DNA from: Populus alba
Taxonomy: Eukaryota > Streptophyta > Magnoliopsida > Malpighiales > Salicaceae
Length of the DNA: 64,000 bases
Reading direction: 5' to 3'
NCBI RefSeq assembly: GCF_005239225.2
Contig: NC_133289.1
Span: forward strand, 13,066,889 to 13,130,888
Part shown: in pieces, positions 35,501-48,098 of the stretch
How positions within the stretch are numbered: position 1 is the stretch's first letter
Layout of the letters: the number at the start of each line of letters is the position of its first letter
Position numbers and translations under genes: made by a program
Notes under the pieces: model-generated
What the model was told of the DNA's origin: nothing
Databases searched by the model: none
What the model saw: the letters and a program-made list of their open reading frames with translations, nothing else

Positions 35501-38500
35501 CTAGCTTGTCCTCCTCACTGTTAGGGGGTCCTGTACTTTCAAGATAGGCTCTTCTTCACCCTATATTACATAATTGAATAACATTTCATGTCCGATAATT
35601 ACCGGAAATTCTTCGTTTAATTTCTAGTATGCTACCGTAATATGTTAATTAAACAAAAAAGTCAGGCGGGCAACTTCCGGCAAGTTTCCATCAGTATGGG
35701 GGCATTGAGGTTCATTGCCAATGCAAGAAAGATTGGTTCATGATTTCACATCACCAACTTAACAGCTTATTTAGAATGACTGCATGAATTATATATATAA
35801 CTCTTTAACACCCTTCGAGGATGGTAAATTCAAATTATTTCGCTAAAAAAAGTATATTAAAGAGTCATTTACCTCTTCATCTTCATTGAGAATAGAAGCA
35901 TCGTCAAACTTTGAGTACAAGGCTTTGTTGTACACTTCAGATTTCTTGTCAGCTTTCATCTCCTCCTGGAATTAACATAAGATATTTAAAAGTTCATAAG
36001 AAATGTCATGGTTTAACACAGTTATTTCTCATTCGCATCAGAGCACATCAACAAAATGTGGAAAAGGAGTCTTACAAGTTCAGACGTGACCAACTCAATT
36101 CTTTCCTGTAAATCTGTGATATGATGCTTCAGAGCCTGGAAAAGAAAGAAATAAGATGGAAAGACAGATGGTGTATCTTATTTAATCATGAAAACCACCA
36201 ACTACAAGAGTAATCTATTGTTGTCTTACCTCATATCTCTGAAGTTCCACTGATCTGGCCAATGCCTGCCTCCTCGTCAATAAATTCTCAGGTCTCATGG
36301 CCTGGGGGCGCATATAATTCTTCCCACGATAGACAATTATGGCATAACCTTTCGTAGTTCTATCCACAGAGACTAATACACCACCACTCTCAGCCTCCAA
36401 AGAAATTGCAATATGCTTGACTTGTGCAATACCTTTTCGTTCCACAATAATCTTCACCAACTCACGATACTTCCAGTGCAAGTGCATATTTTCTATGGTA
36501 CCATCAAAGACACCTCGCCTCCCTGAAATACAAATCACAAGGGATATTTCACTTTTCCCTAAAGGAACCATCATGGCCAGAATTAAAGTGGCGTTTCTTA
36601 CCTAGAAAGAGATAGGGTTTCATACTCAGACCAATCTTACGGAACAAGAACCTCTCCTCATCACTTATGGTTTCCAGATCTGTTGGGAGCTCAGTCGGTT
36701 CCAGATTCTCCTGTACTTTTGCCAAATCCTTCTCAGATTTTTTGAGTTTTCCTTTTTCCTAGAACAATTTCAAAACCCAGAAAACAGTAAGTTGTGAAGA
36801 GCTCCTTGTGTCCCACAATATTCTGCATATTATTCAATTTAGTACTTTCTTAACTTACCTGAGCTAGTTTATTCTCGAGATGTTTCACTAATGAAGCATG
36901 CCTAGCCAAAGCTGAATCTCTTATCATTTCCTCCACATCTTCACTGCTTGGTTGATTCCCCCAGCGAGAGATAGCTGCCACAGTTTCAGCGAGTGTTCCA
37001 GCAACCAAGGGGCCTTTAGTAGTTTTGACACTTGATCCAACAAAGGCTGAGGTCATCTGACGGGCTTGATCTTCTTCATCTTGATAGAGGAAAGCTAGTT
37101 TCTTCCTCTCTTTCAGTGTCTCATTAATAACAGGTGGCAAAAAGTCATTACCCCTGTAAAATACGATGTACTCCTTGTTTCTAGAAAGCAGTGTTCCCCC
37201 TGTCAACCTCTGCATGCAAGAATTCCAATTTTCATAATAGATAAACAAAACAGTGCCGCCAACCACAATGCATTCAGAATCTTATATGCTACAGGGTGTA
37301 GTTGGAATTGGCAGGCAAGACCAGAAGATTAGCGTCAAACTTTAGCAGAACAGATTTTTTAGTAGCCTCAAGCTACTTCAAAGAAAAGTGAACATCAAAC
37401 CTTGAAAACCAATAAAAATTAACCATGCAAACAATGTATGGTTTGTTTGTTCTATTTTTAAACAATTATTTTACCTGGTACAAAAGAAAACTTTCCTTTT
37501 ATAGTGTCATGAAAATGGAAGCCGTGAACTTGTAACTGTTACAATCTTGAAGCGATGTTAGTCCCACCTGAAGATGGGATATGTACTACCCAAAAAACTA
37601 TAACATCTTGAATCTATCTTCAATGCCCAAATGAATTGTACGATTAAATTCCAAGTAATAAACAGTCTCTAAAATTTCTGATTCATACCAGAACAACCTT
37701 TGAAAATGCAGAGTTGTGTGACACACTCAATATATGGCCATGCTCAGACCATTTCCATGCAGGTGGAGGGATTAAGATCAGTTGGCCAAACTGGCATCTT
37801 CAAAGAAAACACCTTTTCTTGTGAGGAACTTCATGAAAATAAAAAAAGAGTATGCCCACAGCTCTAAATATCATAGCCTTTTCCTTTTACAATGATGCTT
37901 ACAACAGGCAAGAGAGACAAAGGATAACTGCTTTCACAAGTAGCAATATAATTTTAAATCACACAAATTTGCTTGGAATATCAAATCGACTTTAATATGC
38001 TTAAGCATAAAGCCCTATTAATATACCATCTTCATTCAAGAAGCATCTCAGTTCTTTTCATCTCACCTTGAGTTCTTCTGCCATAATCTCATTACGTGTA
38101 TACTGTACTCCACGTTTGATGGCTATCTTTGCAATAGCACTTTTTTCCCATAGCTTCACCATAGCATTTGCCAGACCTTGCAGTTCCCTGTTCCTTCCTA
38201 CAAAAATAAGTAAAACAAACTCTTTAAGGAAACACGATATGATGAATAAAACTACTGCCAAAATAGCTCTTACATACCAAGCACAAAATGAGGAGGTGTT
38301 GTTCTAGCAAGCCTGCGGAATTTTGTTGTATCCTTATTGCTTAAAGAAGGTTTTACCCCATAAGGAAGAAGTCTGAGTGGAGATTTATATCCAGGAATCA
38401 CAGCAGGAAGCAAGTCTGCATCAACAGGCAATGGCTCACGACCACACCAGTCTTTATACCGTGGACCCAACTCATCTAACAAATGGTTGAGTTCACTGAA

Positions 38501-40366
38501 GTCCATGAGTTCTTTTTGAGATAGATCCTTTAAATACTTAGCAGCATCAGGTATAATTGATTCCATAGTTCTAGCCAAGTCCTTCATTCCTGCACTACTA
38601 GTAGCACCATTAGTTGCTTCTTCCGCATATTGTAGAACATCCATACCAGCCTCATTTTGCTTGCTATATGACTGTACACATTGAAATTTGTAGGTTGTTC
38701 CTCTGTACAATACCACTGAACTGCCTGATCTCCATATAATCAAACCTCCAGTTCTACTCTGATAGAACAAATTAAAAAATCTGTATAAGGTTCTAGCAGA
38801 ATCTACTGCATTTACCACCAGCATAGCAGAACACAAACATTCAGGATGTCCTTAATAATGAATAAGCAGGGTATTGAAATTTTAGTACGGTTTGTAGGAA
38901 AAATCCACTCCAAAACCATGATTCATTTCCATTCAGCAAAGTTTCAAACAACACAATTCAGCCAAGTGTTAGCGAATTACCAAAGTCACTGAAAGCTATG
39001 AGATAATCAAAATATTTTCATATCTAAGTACGTGTAAAAAACGCAAAATACCAAACTTTATACAAAAACTGACCTCCAAAATCTCATGTGTCCTTTTCAT
39101 GTTGCATGACAGCGGCCATTCAAACTTCAACTTCACCACTTCATCCAGCTTCCACTTCTCATGAATGGCATCCACCAAATCCTGCGTAATGCCTGTGGCC
39201 CCAACTTTTATCCTCTCAAGCATCCTCAATGCCACATTCCTTAGCCTCTTCAACTCATGTTCAGGCAACGTTCTCTCTGCCAAATCCGTGTTGCTCTTCT
39301 TCCTACTCTTATCTTCTCCCAAAGAGTCTAGTCCACTTGTTCGCTTCCATGGCAATTCATTTGAATTACTAACACCATTATTAGAAACCTCGACGTTTTC
39401 GAAATCCCCAAGTCGTTTCTTAGTCACAGAAACTACATCATTTAAATCCTTGCATGACAAATTTTCAAATGAATCACAATGACCATCATTGTAAACCTCA
39501 ATATTACCAAAGTCTCCATCGTCGCCATCAAAAGGTTTCTCAGTAAGCGAAACCACATCATTTAAATCCGTAACTGTTGACTTCTCCTTATCTCCTGGTA
39601 ACTCAACTGAATTATAATAATGTTTGTCCTTAAATTTGTTTAAATTGCAATTAACTTCCTTTCCTATACTTTCTTTTTTATTCGCAACGTTATCTTCACG
39701 ACTATCTTCTTCGACATTATCTTCTTCACGATTCTCCACATACCTATGAACAGAACAATCGTTTATCTCCTTAGCTTCTGGTAACTGAAAAACAGAAGCG
39801 TCATCAAAGTCGACAGCTTGTTCCTTAAAATTGTTGTCCAAATTGACCTCCTTCTCTATTCTTTGTTCTTTATCAATAACCCCATTTACAACATTATCTT
39901 CACGATTCTCAAAAACCCCATGAATAGAGTTATCTCCTTTTCTAGGTTGATAATCGAAATGGGCTTGTTTGGGTGTGGTTCCATGAATCCAAGGAGGTGT
40001 AGTTAAGCGATTTGGTAAATTGAAACTCACAGTATCACTCACGGATGGTACTGCATCAACTTCTTTTATGTCTTCCTCTTCCTCTTCCTCTTCTTCTTCT
40101 TCTTCTTCTTCTTGTTGCTGTTGTTCTTGTTCTTGTTCTTGCCAGGGAAACTTGTCTCTTGTTGAAGTGAGCTTGAGAGACCATTTATGGTGAATTTGTT
40201 CAAAGAAACTAGGCTTGGGCTTTCTCTTAGACTTAGCTGCATGAACCTGAACTGTGCGATTAGAAGGACAGTAAGTAGTGAATTTAAAAGTGATGGGAGA
40301 GGGGTTTTGTGGCTGGGGAAGAAGAGGGTTCAGTGATGAAATGCAAGTGTGGAAGGAGAGCGCCAT
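35501..40366 (-). CDS. CFM3: Chloroplast CRM-domain group II intron splicing factor, CFM3-like
   Basis: The exons are 40366-39074, 38758-38278, 38197-38067, 37209-36859, 36758-36602, 36522-36230, 36135-36076, 35965-35873 and 35560-35501, giving 972 residues with GT-AG borders and a closing frame. The Ser/Thr-rich, acid-poor first 50 residues look like a chloroplast transit peptide. A poly-Glu tract (GAA/GAG repeats) follows near residue 90. Three CRM (CRS1-YhbY) RNA-binding domains lie at about 370-458, 570-665 and 790-885. The GxxG loop is G-A-T-G in the first and G-R-R-G in the third; the second has G-R-N-R. Each ends in a Y-R-G strand. Linkers are charged, and coiled coil follows CRM2. The family binds chloroplast group II introns and promotes their splicing. 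CFM3 rather than CRS1, CFM2 or CAF is chosen on domain count and sequence style from memory. Extra frames inside introns were ignored. Confidence 0.92.
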
Positions 40367-43297
40367 AGCTGTGGCTCTTGGGGTGAGGTTTACTTCATCT
40401 CACAATTGATCTTTTTTTATCAATAACCTTGTATACTACAATTTACAACATTTATCAATTATATCATTAGATGAATATCAATAAATTGTAATATATTTAA
40501 TTTTTATATTTTTTTAATTAAAAGCACCAAGCCTCCTTATAGCTTATCAAAAGCTTTTATATCTTTATTCATATAGAAATGACACTTTATGTATTATGTC
40601 AAAGTAGTTTTTTAATTCAAATGAAATAATTAAATTATTCTCGTATATAATATATTAAAATATATAATTTTTCAGTAGGTAAAGCATAAAGCATGGTAGA
40701 ACATCAATCAAAATAGAAGTTTTTGAGTTTTAGGGTTTGGATGAATCAATTTAATGTTGATTTTTAGGTTTGACTTGTTAATTTTCTTGTGTAATAAGAA
40801 GAAAGCATATTGATTAGAATTATTTCTTTTTATTTCTTTTAAGTTTGAATTGATGGGTTTTGTTATATAAATCTTTGTAGACGCTATTTCATTTGTTAAA
40901 GCATTGAATAAAAAGGAGTGAGATAAGATTCTTTAAAAAAGATTTATTTCTGCACTAGAACACTGGTTTTTTTTTAAAAAAAAAAAAAAACAATGATAAG
41001 CTGAGTAAAAATTTTAGGAGAATGACATGGATTTAAAAAGTATTTAGAAAATAGCATAATTTAAATATAATTATATTTTTCAATATCAATTATATACAAA
41101 ATTATTATTAGAAATAGTGATTGAACACAATTGTGTTTTCTAATATCAATTCTATATACAATCACGGTTATTGGTTGTTTAGTGATGTTTTCTCTTCTTT
41201 GAAGTAATTAGTCTTATCAAAAATTTTATAAAGATTCAATGGTTAAAAGATAAGATTCAAAATTCAATGGCTAATGAAATAAGATGATGTGGCAAGAAGA
41301 GAGAAATGATGGAAGAAAAAAATAGAAAGAAAAATTAGATCATTGGGGATTTGTTTTTAACACACTTAATATTATTAGAAAGATCTCGACGAAATAATTT
41401 TAATTATATATTAGAAGAGCATTAAATAAGGTCATAATCAATCCTAAATTAATCTCAAACAAAACCATTAAGAAATTAGGATCGTGTTTGATAATATTTC
41501 GAGATATAGATAGAATCATCTTGTCGAGATCTATTTAACAATACTAAGTGTGTCATAATAACATTTTTTTTATTGGCTATTAGATCTTCAATTTCATTTC
41601 TTGGCCATTGATTTTTCATAAAAATTGAAAATGATTTTTGTAATTGTTCATTAATTTGGTTTAGAAACAACTTTTGAAAAGATTAATTTAATGATCTAAA
41701 TCACGAATCTAATGAGTTTACTCAAATCGATCCAAAATGTTTCCTCCTCAATATTAAAAAAAAAAAAAAAAACATTTTGCCTTTTAATTTAAGCACATCT
41801 TTCCTTGGTTTTTCATGTTGCTTTATAACCATCATGTCAATATAGTCACCTTCGTATAATTTGATTTAAAACTTGAGTTAGATAAGAAATTTAACTGGGA
41901 GACTTCAAACTAGACCAACAAAATGAGGTTGATACCACTTCATAAAATTTTCCTTGCAAAACCTGATGACACTTTTGAAAAGTTTCTTGTGAAAACACGC
42001 AAACATTATATTATTTTTAGTTTTTAAATGCCCTCACAATAAACTTATTTTAATTTTTTATTTTAATTAAGAATTGTTTTTAGATAATAAATGCCCTCAG
42101 AAAATTGTTTTTTATTTTAATCTTTACTCGTGGGAATAGTGATACGATGAAATTAGCCTTAGCCTAAAAAGCTTTTATACTAGTAATTGAGAACAAGAAG
42201 CTATTTTCATTCATAACGCAATTATTTTTAATAATTTGTGCAGAGTTAGGTTAATAATTCATTTTTTATGCACAATAAACTTATTGATTTACCCTCTATA
42301 TATATATAATGCATTTCAATCAAGGGCTTTATGGTTTTTTATTTTTTTTTCAAAATAGTTAAATTAATTTATTGCCTTAAAGACAAATCAACATAACATT
42401 CTCACATGATTTTTCTTATCCTTTTATATTGATTTTATTGTTAATTTAAAGGTTATTCAAGAAAATTATTGTAAATGATCATATATTAAATATTAATTAA
42501 AAACACATGTTAGCATGCACGCATGCACCATCAAGTGAACAATCTCTACACCTTTTGAGGCGGTATGTATGAGGTTGTCCGACCACCAAGCATTGTTTTC
42601 TATGATGGTTTTTGAAAGTCTAACAGCTCCTTTCAAGATAGAGTGATGCTTACATTTAATGAGCCTCTTGTTTGATGTCAATAACTATTTTTTTATTTTT
42701 TATTTTTCACTCTCTTCTCTTTAAATTTTGTGTTAATCCCTACAAAAAGTTAGACCAGCCCTTGTAGTTTAATTTTCCTTCACATTTGATCCATCTCTTT
42801 TTATTACAATTTTTTAAATTTTGAATAATCTATTAAATTACAATTATTTTTCAATTTCACCCTTACTATTTTTTAGTCTTTCCAAATTTAGCGCCTATTT
42901 TTTTTTTTTATTTGTTTTATTTGGGATCATTTCTTAGATTTTTCTTACAACTTGATCCTTCCTTAGGTTTTTTCCTATTAAATTTGATCATTGTTTTTTT
43001 TGTTGCTATCTTTTTGCTTTAGCAAGTCTTTTTTAGATTGATATTTTTTCATGATTCCATCTTTCAAAATTAAATTAATTAGAAGTTGAGTTTCTTTATT
43101 GAAACCAAGTCCAAGATTTCACAAGTTGCAAGTTTTAGAGACTAAATCATGTTTAGAAGGATCACGTCAAGTTTGCTTGATTTTTTTTTCTTTTTTCAAG
43201 CTTATATTTTCTTATGTTTTATCCTCTTTCTTTTTTTTTTTTTTAAATTTTTGCTTTGTTATTTTTTATGATTTGCTATCTATAAAGTTAGTACTAA
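40367..43297. other. Intergenic, no gene seen
   Basis: The lower end must contain the promoter and 5' leader of the CRM gene. The remainder is AT-rich with homopolymer runs (for example A/T at 40970-40995 and 41755-41772). Short frames show no motif. Confidence 0.5.
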
Positions 43298-44049
43298 GAG
43301 CCCGTTTGGCTCTGCGGCTGCGGCTGCGTTTTATTGAAAACGCAGTTGCAGCTGTTTGGTTAATTAAAATTGAGGCGTACTGTTCACTGGGACCCACCTT
43401 TTTAAGAAGCAAGAATTCGTTGCTTTTTGTTTACTGTTCATGTTAATTGCATTGTTCAATTAACAGTGCAATTAACATGAACAGTGCATTATGGTGCACT
43501 GTTCATGTGAACAGTGCAAGGAATTGCATTGTTCACTATTTTTAAGTGAACAGTGCAATTCTCTTGCACTGTTCACTTGCACGCAGACCTTCTTCTTTTT
43601 TTTTTTTTTTTTTTTTAATAATTCAGAATGAATTTTATACATTATAATATTTTATCTAATTTTATTATATGCTAAAAAATTATGAAAATTGTAGTTTTTG
43701 TCAGATGTATTTTGTAGATAATGGAATTATAGATGGTTTCTTGAAATAATAAAAAATATTTTATATAAAGTATGATTTATTTTATAATATAATAACAATA
43801 GTTAAATCCATAATATTTAAATTAAAAATCATCAATATTAATATATATTTTTTAAAATTATTTTATAACCTCAATTTTAAAAGTATTTTTAACCAAACAC
43901 ATTAAACTACTTTTTATTCAACCTTAATTTCAACCACAGTTTTAACCAAACACCTATTTTTTCAAACCAACCTCAACTAAAAGTACTTTTTATAAAACAA
44001 CTTTTTTCAAACCACAACCGCAACAGCTACCGCAATGCCAAACACACTC
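43298..44049. mobile_element. Tourist-like (PIF/Harbinger-type) MITE, 752 bp, TSD TAA
   Basis: The termini are inverted repeats: GAGCCCGTTTGGC at the left and GCCAAACACACTC at the right (reverse complement GAGTGTGTTTGGC). Imperfect similarity of tgcggctgcgg / tgcggtagctgttgcgg extends the repeat inward to about 30 bp. TAA lies directly outside both ends (43295-43297 and 44050-44052), the trinucleotide target typical of Harbinger/Tourist elements. The left third is packed with inverted copies of gtgaacagtgca / tgcactgttcac (43375-43585), which can fold into several hairpins. No transposase is encoded. Confidence 0.85.
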
Positions 44050-45878
44050 TAAATTCATCATTGAAGTCATCAGTTTCAAAGCTAGGCACAATTCTAGTTT
44101 TACCTACAGTGCATGGCACTTCGAGCTCATTTACCCAATTTCAAGCAATTAGATAACAATCATTTCCCCCTCACCACTGATTAAGGTAGTTAAGCCTACC
44201 TCATAGTTTTTAAACACGGTATAGAACAAATTATGGATCATAGAGTCAGATGGGTTGGCCCAAGTTAACTTAATGTTTTCATTTTATAAAAAAAATCAAA
44301 ATGAGTTTATTTTGAAAAAAAAAATAAAAAAGGAAAAAAATCATCAAATGAGTTTTTGAGGCTAAATGGGTCACAAATCAATCTAAGTTTTTTATTTGAT
44401 TACCCCGGATCAATTCTCTCTTTATTTTTCTTAAGACCTGACCCGACCTATATCTTGAGTCATTTGAATCATGGGTTAACTTACTAGGTTATAAGACAAT
44501 CCATTAAGTCAGGTCTGGTTTTTAAAACAATGTCCTATCCTGCTATTGCATAAAGTCGTTATTTGCTATACATAAGTTTGATTTTATTTTACCATGTTTT
44601 AATGGAAGTAAATGATACATGTTAATGAAATGTTTTTATTTTTTTAAAATTTATTTTGTGAAGTGGCCATATGCTAGAGACTCAATTGAGTAAAGGTTTA
44701 GGGGGGTGTTTGGCACAACTTTTGTTTTTTATTTTAAGTGCTTTTCAAAAACATTGTTGGCCTGAAACAAAATATTAAATTGATGTGTTTTTAGTGTTTT
44801 TTATGGTTTTGATGTACTAATGTCAAAAAAATATATAAAAAATTATTTTAATGTATTTTTAAGAAAAAAAGTATTAGTTTGGCTAATGTCGTAAGTATAA
44901 ACCTAATTATTTTAAAATTACCATGTACCACAATCCTAAACAACTCCTTAGAAACAATTGTTAGCATAAATAGCTTTTGATTATTGTCTTGTGATAGAAA
45001 CAATTGAGACAATGGAGACAAAAATGTATTTGGTTGAAGAGACAAATATAAAGACATAAAAATAAATCTATCTTTGAGACAATCTTGGAGTGGATTTAAA
45101 CAAAAGGTACAAAAACGACATGTCTCCAAAGACAATATTTTTTTTTTTAATTTCTTATTCCTAAAAATCTTTGTAAAAAACTCTCAATTCCAAATTGTCC
45201 AACTAAGACATATATGATAAAAATAATAATTAATATTATAGTTTTAAAACTCAACTTTATGATCGATTCAGGGCAAAGCTTATGTCACTAGTCAAGGCCC
45301 GGATCACGGGTTAGGTTGACCCGAGTCAATGTGAGAATAAAAGTGGTTAGTATTATAGTTTTAAAACCCAATTTGAGAGTCAACTCAAGGCAAGGTTCAG
45401 ATCACAGGATAGAAGAGTTAACCTGTCTAATCCAATTATTTTTTTTAAATAATCAATGAAATCTTGTATTAATCATTTTTTCCATAAAAAAGTAAATGGG
45501 TTTTTGACCTATGTTTTATCTTGGATCGATTTAGGTTTTTGACCAGGTTAGGATGAGTCGATCCTTCCTCTATTTATTCTTAAACTCAAACTAGTATAAG
45601 CCCCGATTTAACCCATCAAGTCAGTCCTTGTTTTATAACTAATATTATTATAATATTACTAATTTCAATTCTTAATATAAACTAAAATAAAAAAATATAA
45701 CATTAAATTATTTTTTAAAATATATAAGTTTGACAACAATACATATTAAAAGTAAAATATAATTTATCATATTTTATTTTGTCTTATTCATCATAATCGA
45801 ATAAGATAATAGACAATCATTTTATCTTGTATACCATTACCAAATATAATTTTATCTTTGTTTTTTTTTTTATGCGCG

Positions 45879-45914
<36 letters not shown>

Positions 45915-47182
45915 AATATAACTTATCTTTTTTATTTTTATTGTTTTTTTAGAATAGTAACCAAATATTATAGAAAAATACCAATCGACGATTCGTAGAC
46001 AAACTAGCTGTGTGACCCACACTCTGCCGCGGATCAAATATTTTTATTTTTCATAAAAAAATACATATACAGGTTTTTTCAATGCATTTTTGTAGTTCAA
46101 AAATGTAACAAATAAAAAAGGTTTATACACACGTGCAATCAAATAAACTAAGAGTAATGTGCACTAATAACAAATAAATAATCATTAATGATATCTAAAA
46201 ATAAAACTTGAAAAATTAAAAAATAGATATAGATCAAGATATTTAATCTTGAAAAATAGGACACTAAATCAATTGAATAAAATAAAAAGAAAAAAAATAA
46301 CATGTAAGGCCAAACATATTAAAAATATCATCTAAAAATAAATATTTTTTTATTTTCAAAAACATAATTTATCTATATAAAAGATAAAGACAAAACCATA
46401 GATGAATCAGAAAAATCTCTTTAAAAATTAAACGTATAACAAAAGAATCAAAGTTATATTTTATTATTTAAAAGAGGCCCTCAAAACAAAATAAAAGAGA
46501 AGAGCTTTTGTTTATTTTTTTGGTTTTTATTTTTTTTAATTGGTCACGTCATTTTATTTCTTTTCAATTGTATTTTTTAAAATTATATTTTCATGTTAAT
46601 TATGTCATACCCAAAACATTTTGAATTTGGCATCATGCCAGACCCAAGCACCTTGGGGTTAACAGAATGTTAGACCCAAGGGCCTTGGGTCCTACTACCA
46701 TGCCAAACCCAGGGTATGCCAGCAACAGACAACACGTCGCCTATCGAGGTAGACAACATGCTACCTATTTTGCATAGATTCCAACTATTGTGATGGCTGG
46801 AAAATCAGGGTCTATACTCTTTTGATCCAAAACTTGTTTTGCAGCCCATTTTTAACCAAAAACACCTATTAAACACCATAGAAACCATGAAAAACTCATT
46901 CATGGCCTAAAAAAAAAAAAAAACCATCCAAAAAAAAAAAAACTCAACATGAGATCATAAATTAAACCGAGCTCAAATCTGTTTTTTCACAAACTTTTAA
47001 GGTACAAAAAACACCTAATATGAATTCTCCGCATTAAATGGAATAATTTGACACAAAAAATCCCTTATTTTGGTGTCCTTAATCAATGCAAACAACAAGT
47101 TTCTCTCTACTGTTAGAATTCGGCGATCCCTTTCTCTCTTGTGTCATACATGAATAAATAAATAAATAAAAACCTATGTACC
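44050..47182. other. Intergenic, no gene seen; dispersed repeats
   Basis: Copies of a dispersed repeat with gttttaaaac borders and gacccg/gggttgacc cores lie at about 44200-44540 and 45240-45640; the second may be two copies in series. A MITE-like AT-rich fragment lies at 44705-44880. A CA/TA microsatellite lies at 45879-45914. 46620-46800 is a locally GC-richer repeat-like patch with cttggg/ccaag inverted strings. No supportable open reading frame. Confidence 0.5.
45879..45914. repeat. (CA)n(TA)n microsatellite
   Basis: A CA run changing into a TA run, about 36 bp in total. Confidence 0.85.
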
Positions 47183-47632
47183 AAAATGGAATTGGAAGAG
47201 TTTCGAGATACCGTAATAATTCGCGTGATTGTTTAAATTGGAGGATCAAAGTGAATGTTTTTAAAACTTATGGTACATCACTTATGTTTTTCATGTTTTT
47301 CATTTCGGTTTTTCCTCTTCCAATCTTATTCTTTTATAATAATTTGAAATCAATTGCTCCTTAAATAGGATTTGATTGTCAATAAACAAAGTTTGAGAAT
47401 TAAATTGAAAATGGAATTGGAACAGTTTCAAGATACCGTAATAATTCGAGTGATTGTTTAAATTGGAGAATCAAAGTGAATGTTTTTAAAACTTATGGTA
47501 CATCACTTATGTTTTCCATTTTTTTCATTTCGGTCTTTCCTCTTCCATTCTTATTCTTTTATAATAATTTGAAATCAATTGCTCCTTAAATAGGATTTGA
47601 TCGTCAATAAACAAAGTTTGAGAATTAAACTG
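47183..47632. repeat. Tandem duplication, 225-bp period, two close copies
   Basis: Copy one starts at 47183 and copy two at 47408, both with aaaatggaattgg. They stay alike through agataccgtaataattcg, acttatggtacatcactta and ctccttaaataggatttga to a gagaatta end near 47630. Only scattered point changes and a 10-bp length difference separate them, so the duplication is fairly young. It lies about 470 bp upstream of the AP-4 sigma start codon. Confidence 0.85.
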
Positions 47633-48098
47633 AAAAAAAAAAAAATTTTATATAGCGACTAATACACAGAAAAAATCCTACGAGTTTTAGTATATAAGTA
47701 AAGTAATTAGGGATACGATTGGTTAAAAACATTAATTTTTAACAAATTGAGAAAATATATTTATCACAAGACCGGAATCATTCATTTTTATTTTCTTAAC
47801 TCGTCCTCGTCCCTCCCCATAACTGTTGCAGCGCTCTCTCTCTCTCTCTAGAAATCACTCTTGTCGTCATCACCTCCACCACCAGGTACCTCTCTCTCTC
47901 CTTCATCTTGGATCTAAAAGATCCTGTTATTGTTGTTTAAAGTTTTTTGATAAAAAAAATTCGATATGATTGTGTCTGAATTCAACTGCTATTAATTGGT
48001 TTGGTTCGGTTCAATTTTGGTTTAAAGAAGAAAACGGGATTGTGTCTGAATTCAACTGCTATTAATTGGTTTGGTTCAATTTTGGTTTAAAGAAGAAA
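47633..48098 (+). promoter_or_regulatory. Promoter and 5' leader of the AP-4 sigma gene, with a duplicated leader
   Basis: A CT-rich tract at 47833-47850 and tctctctctc at 47891-47901 mark a typical plant pyrimidine-rich leader. Directly before the start codon, 47968-48037 is repeated at 48038-48102 (period 70 bp, with a 5-bp deletion in the second copy). The start codon lies at the end of copy two (gaagaaaATGGG), where copy one reads gaagaaaACGGG. An intron in the leader is possible but not proven. Confidence 0.6.
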
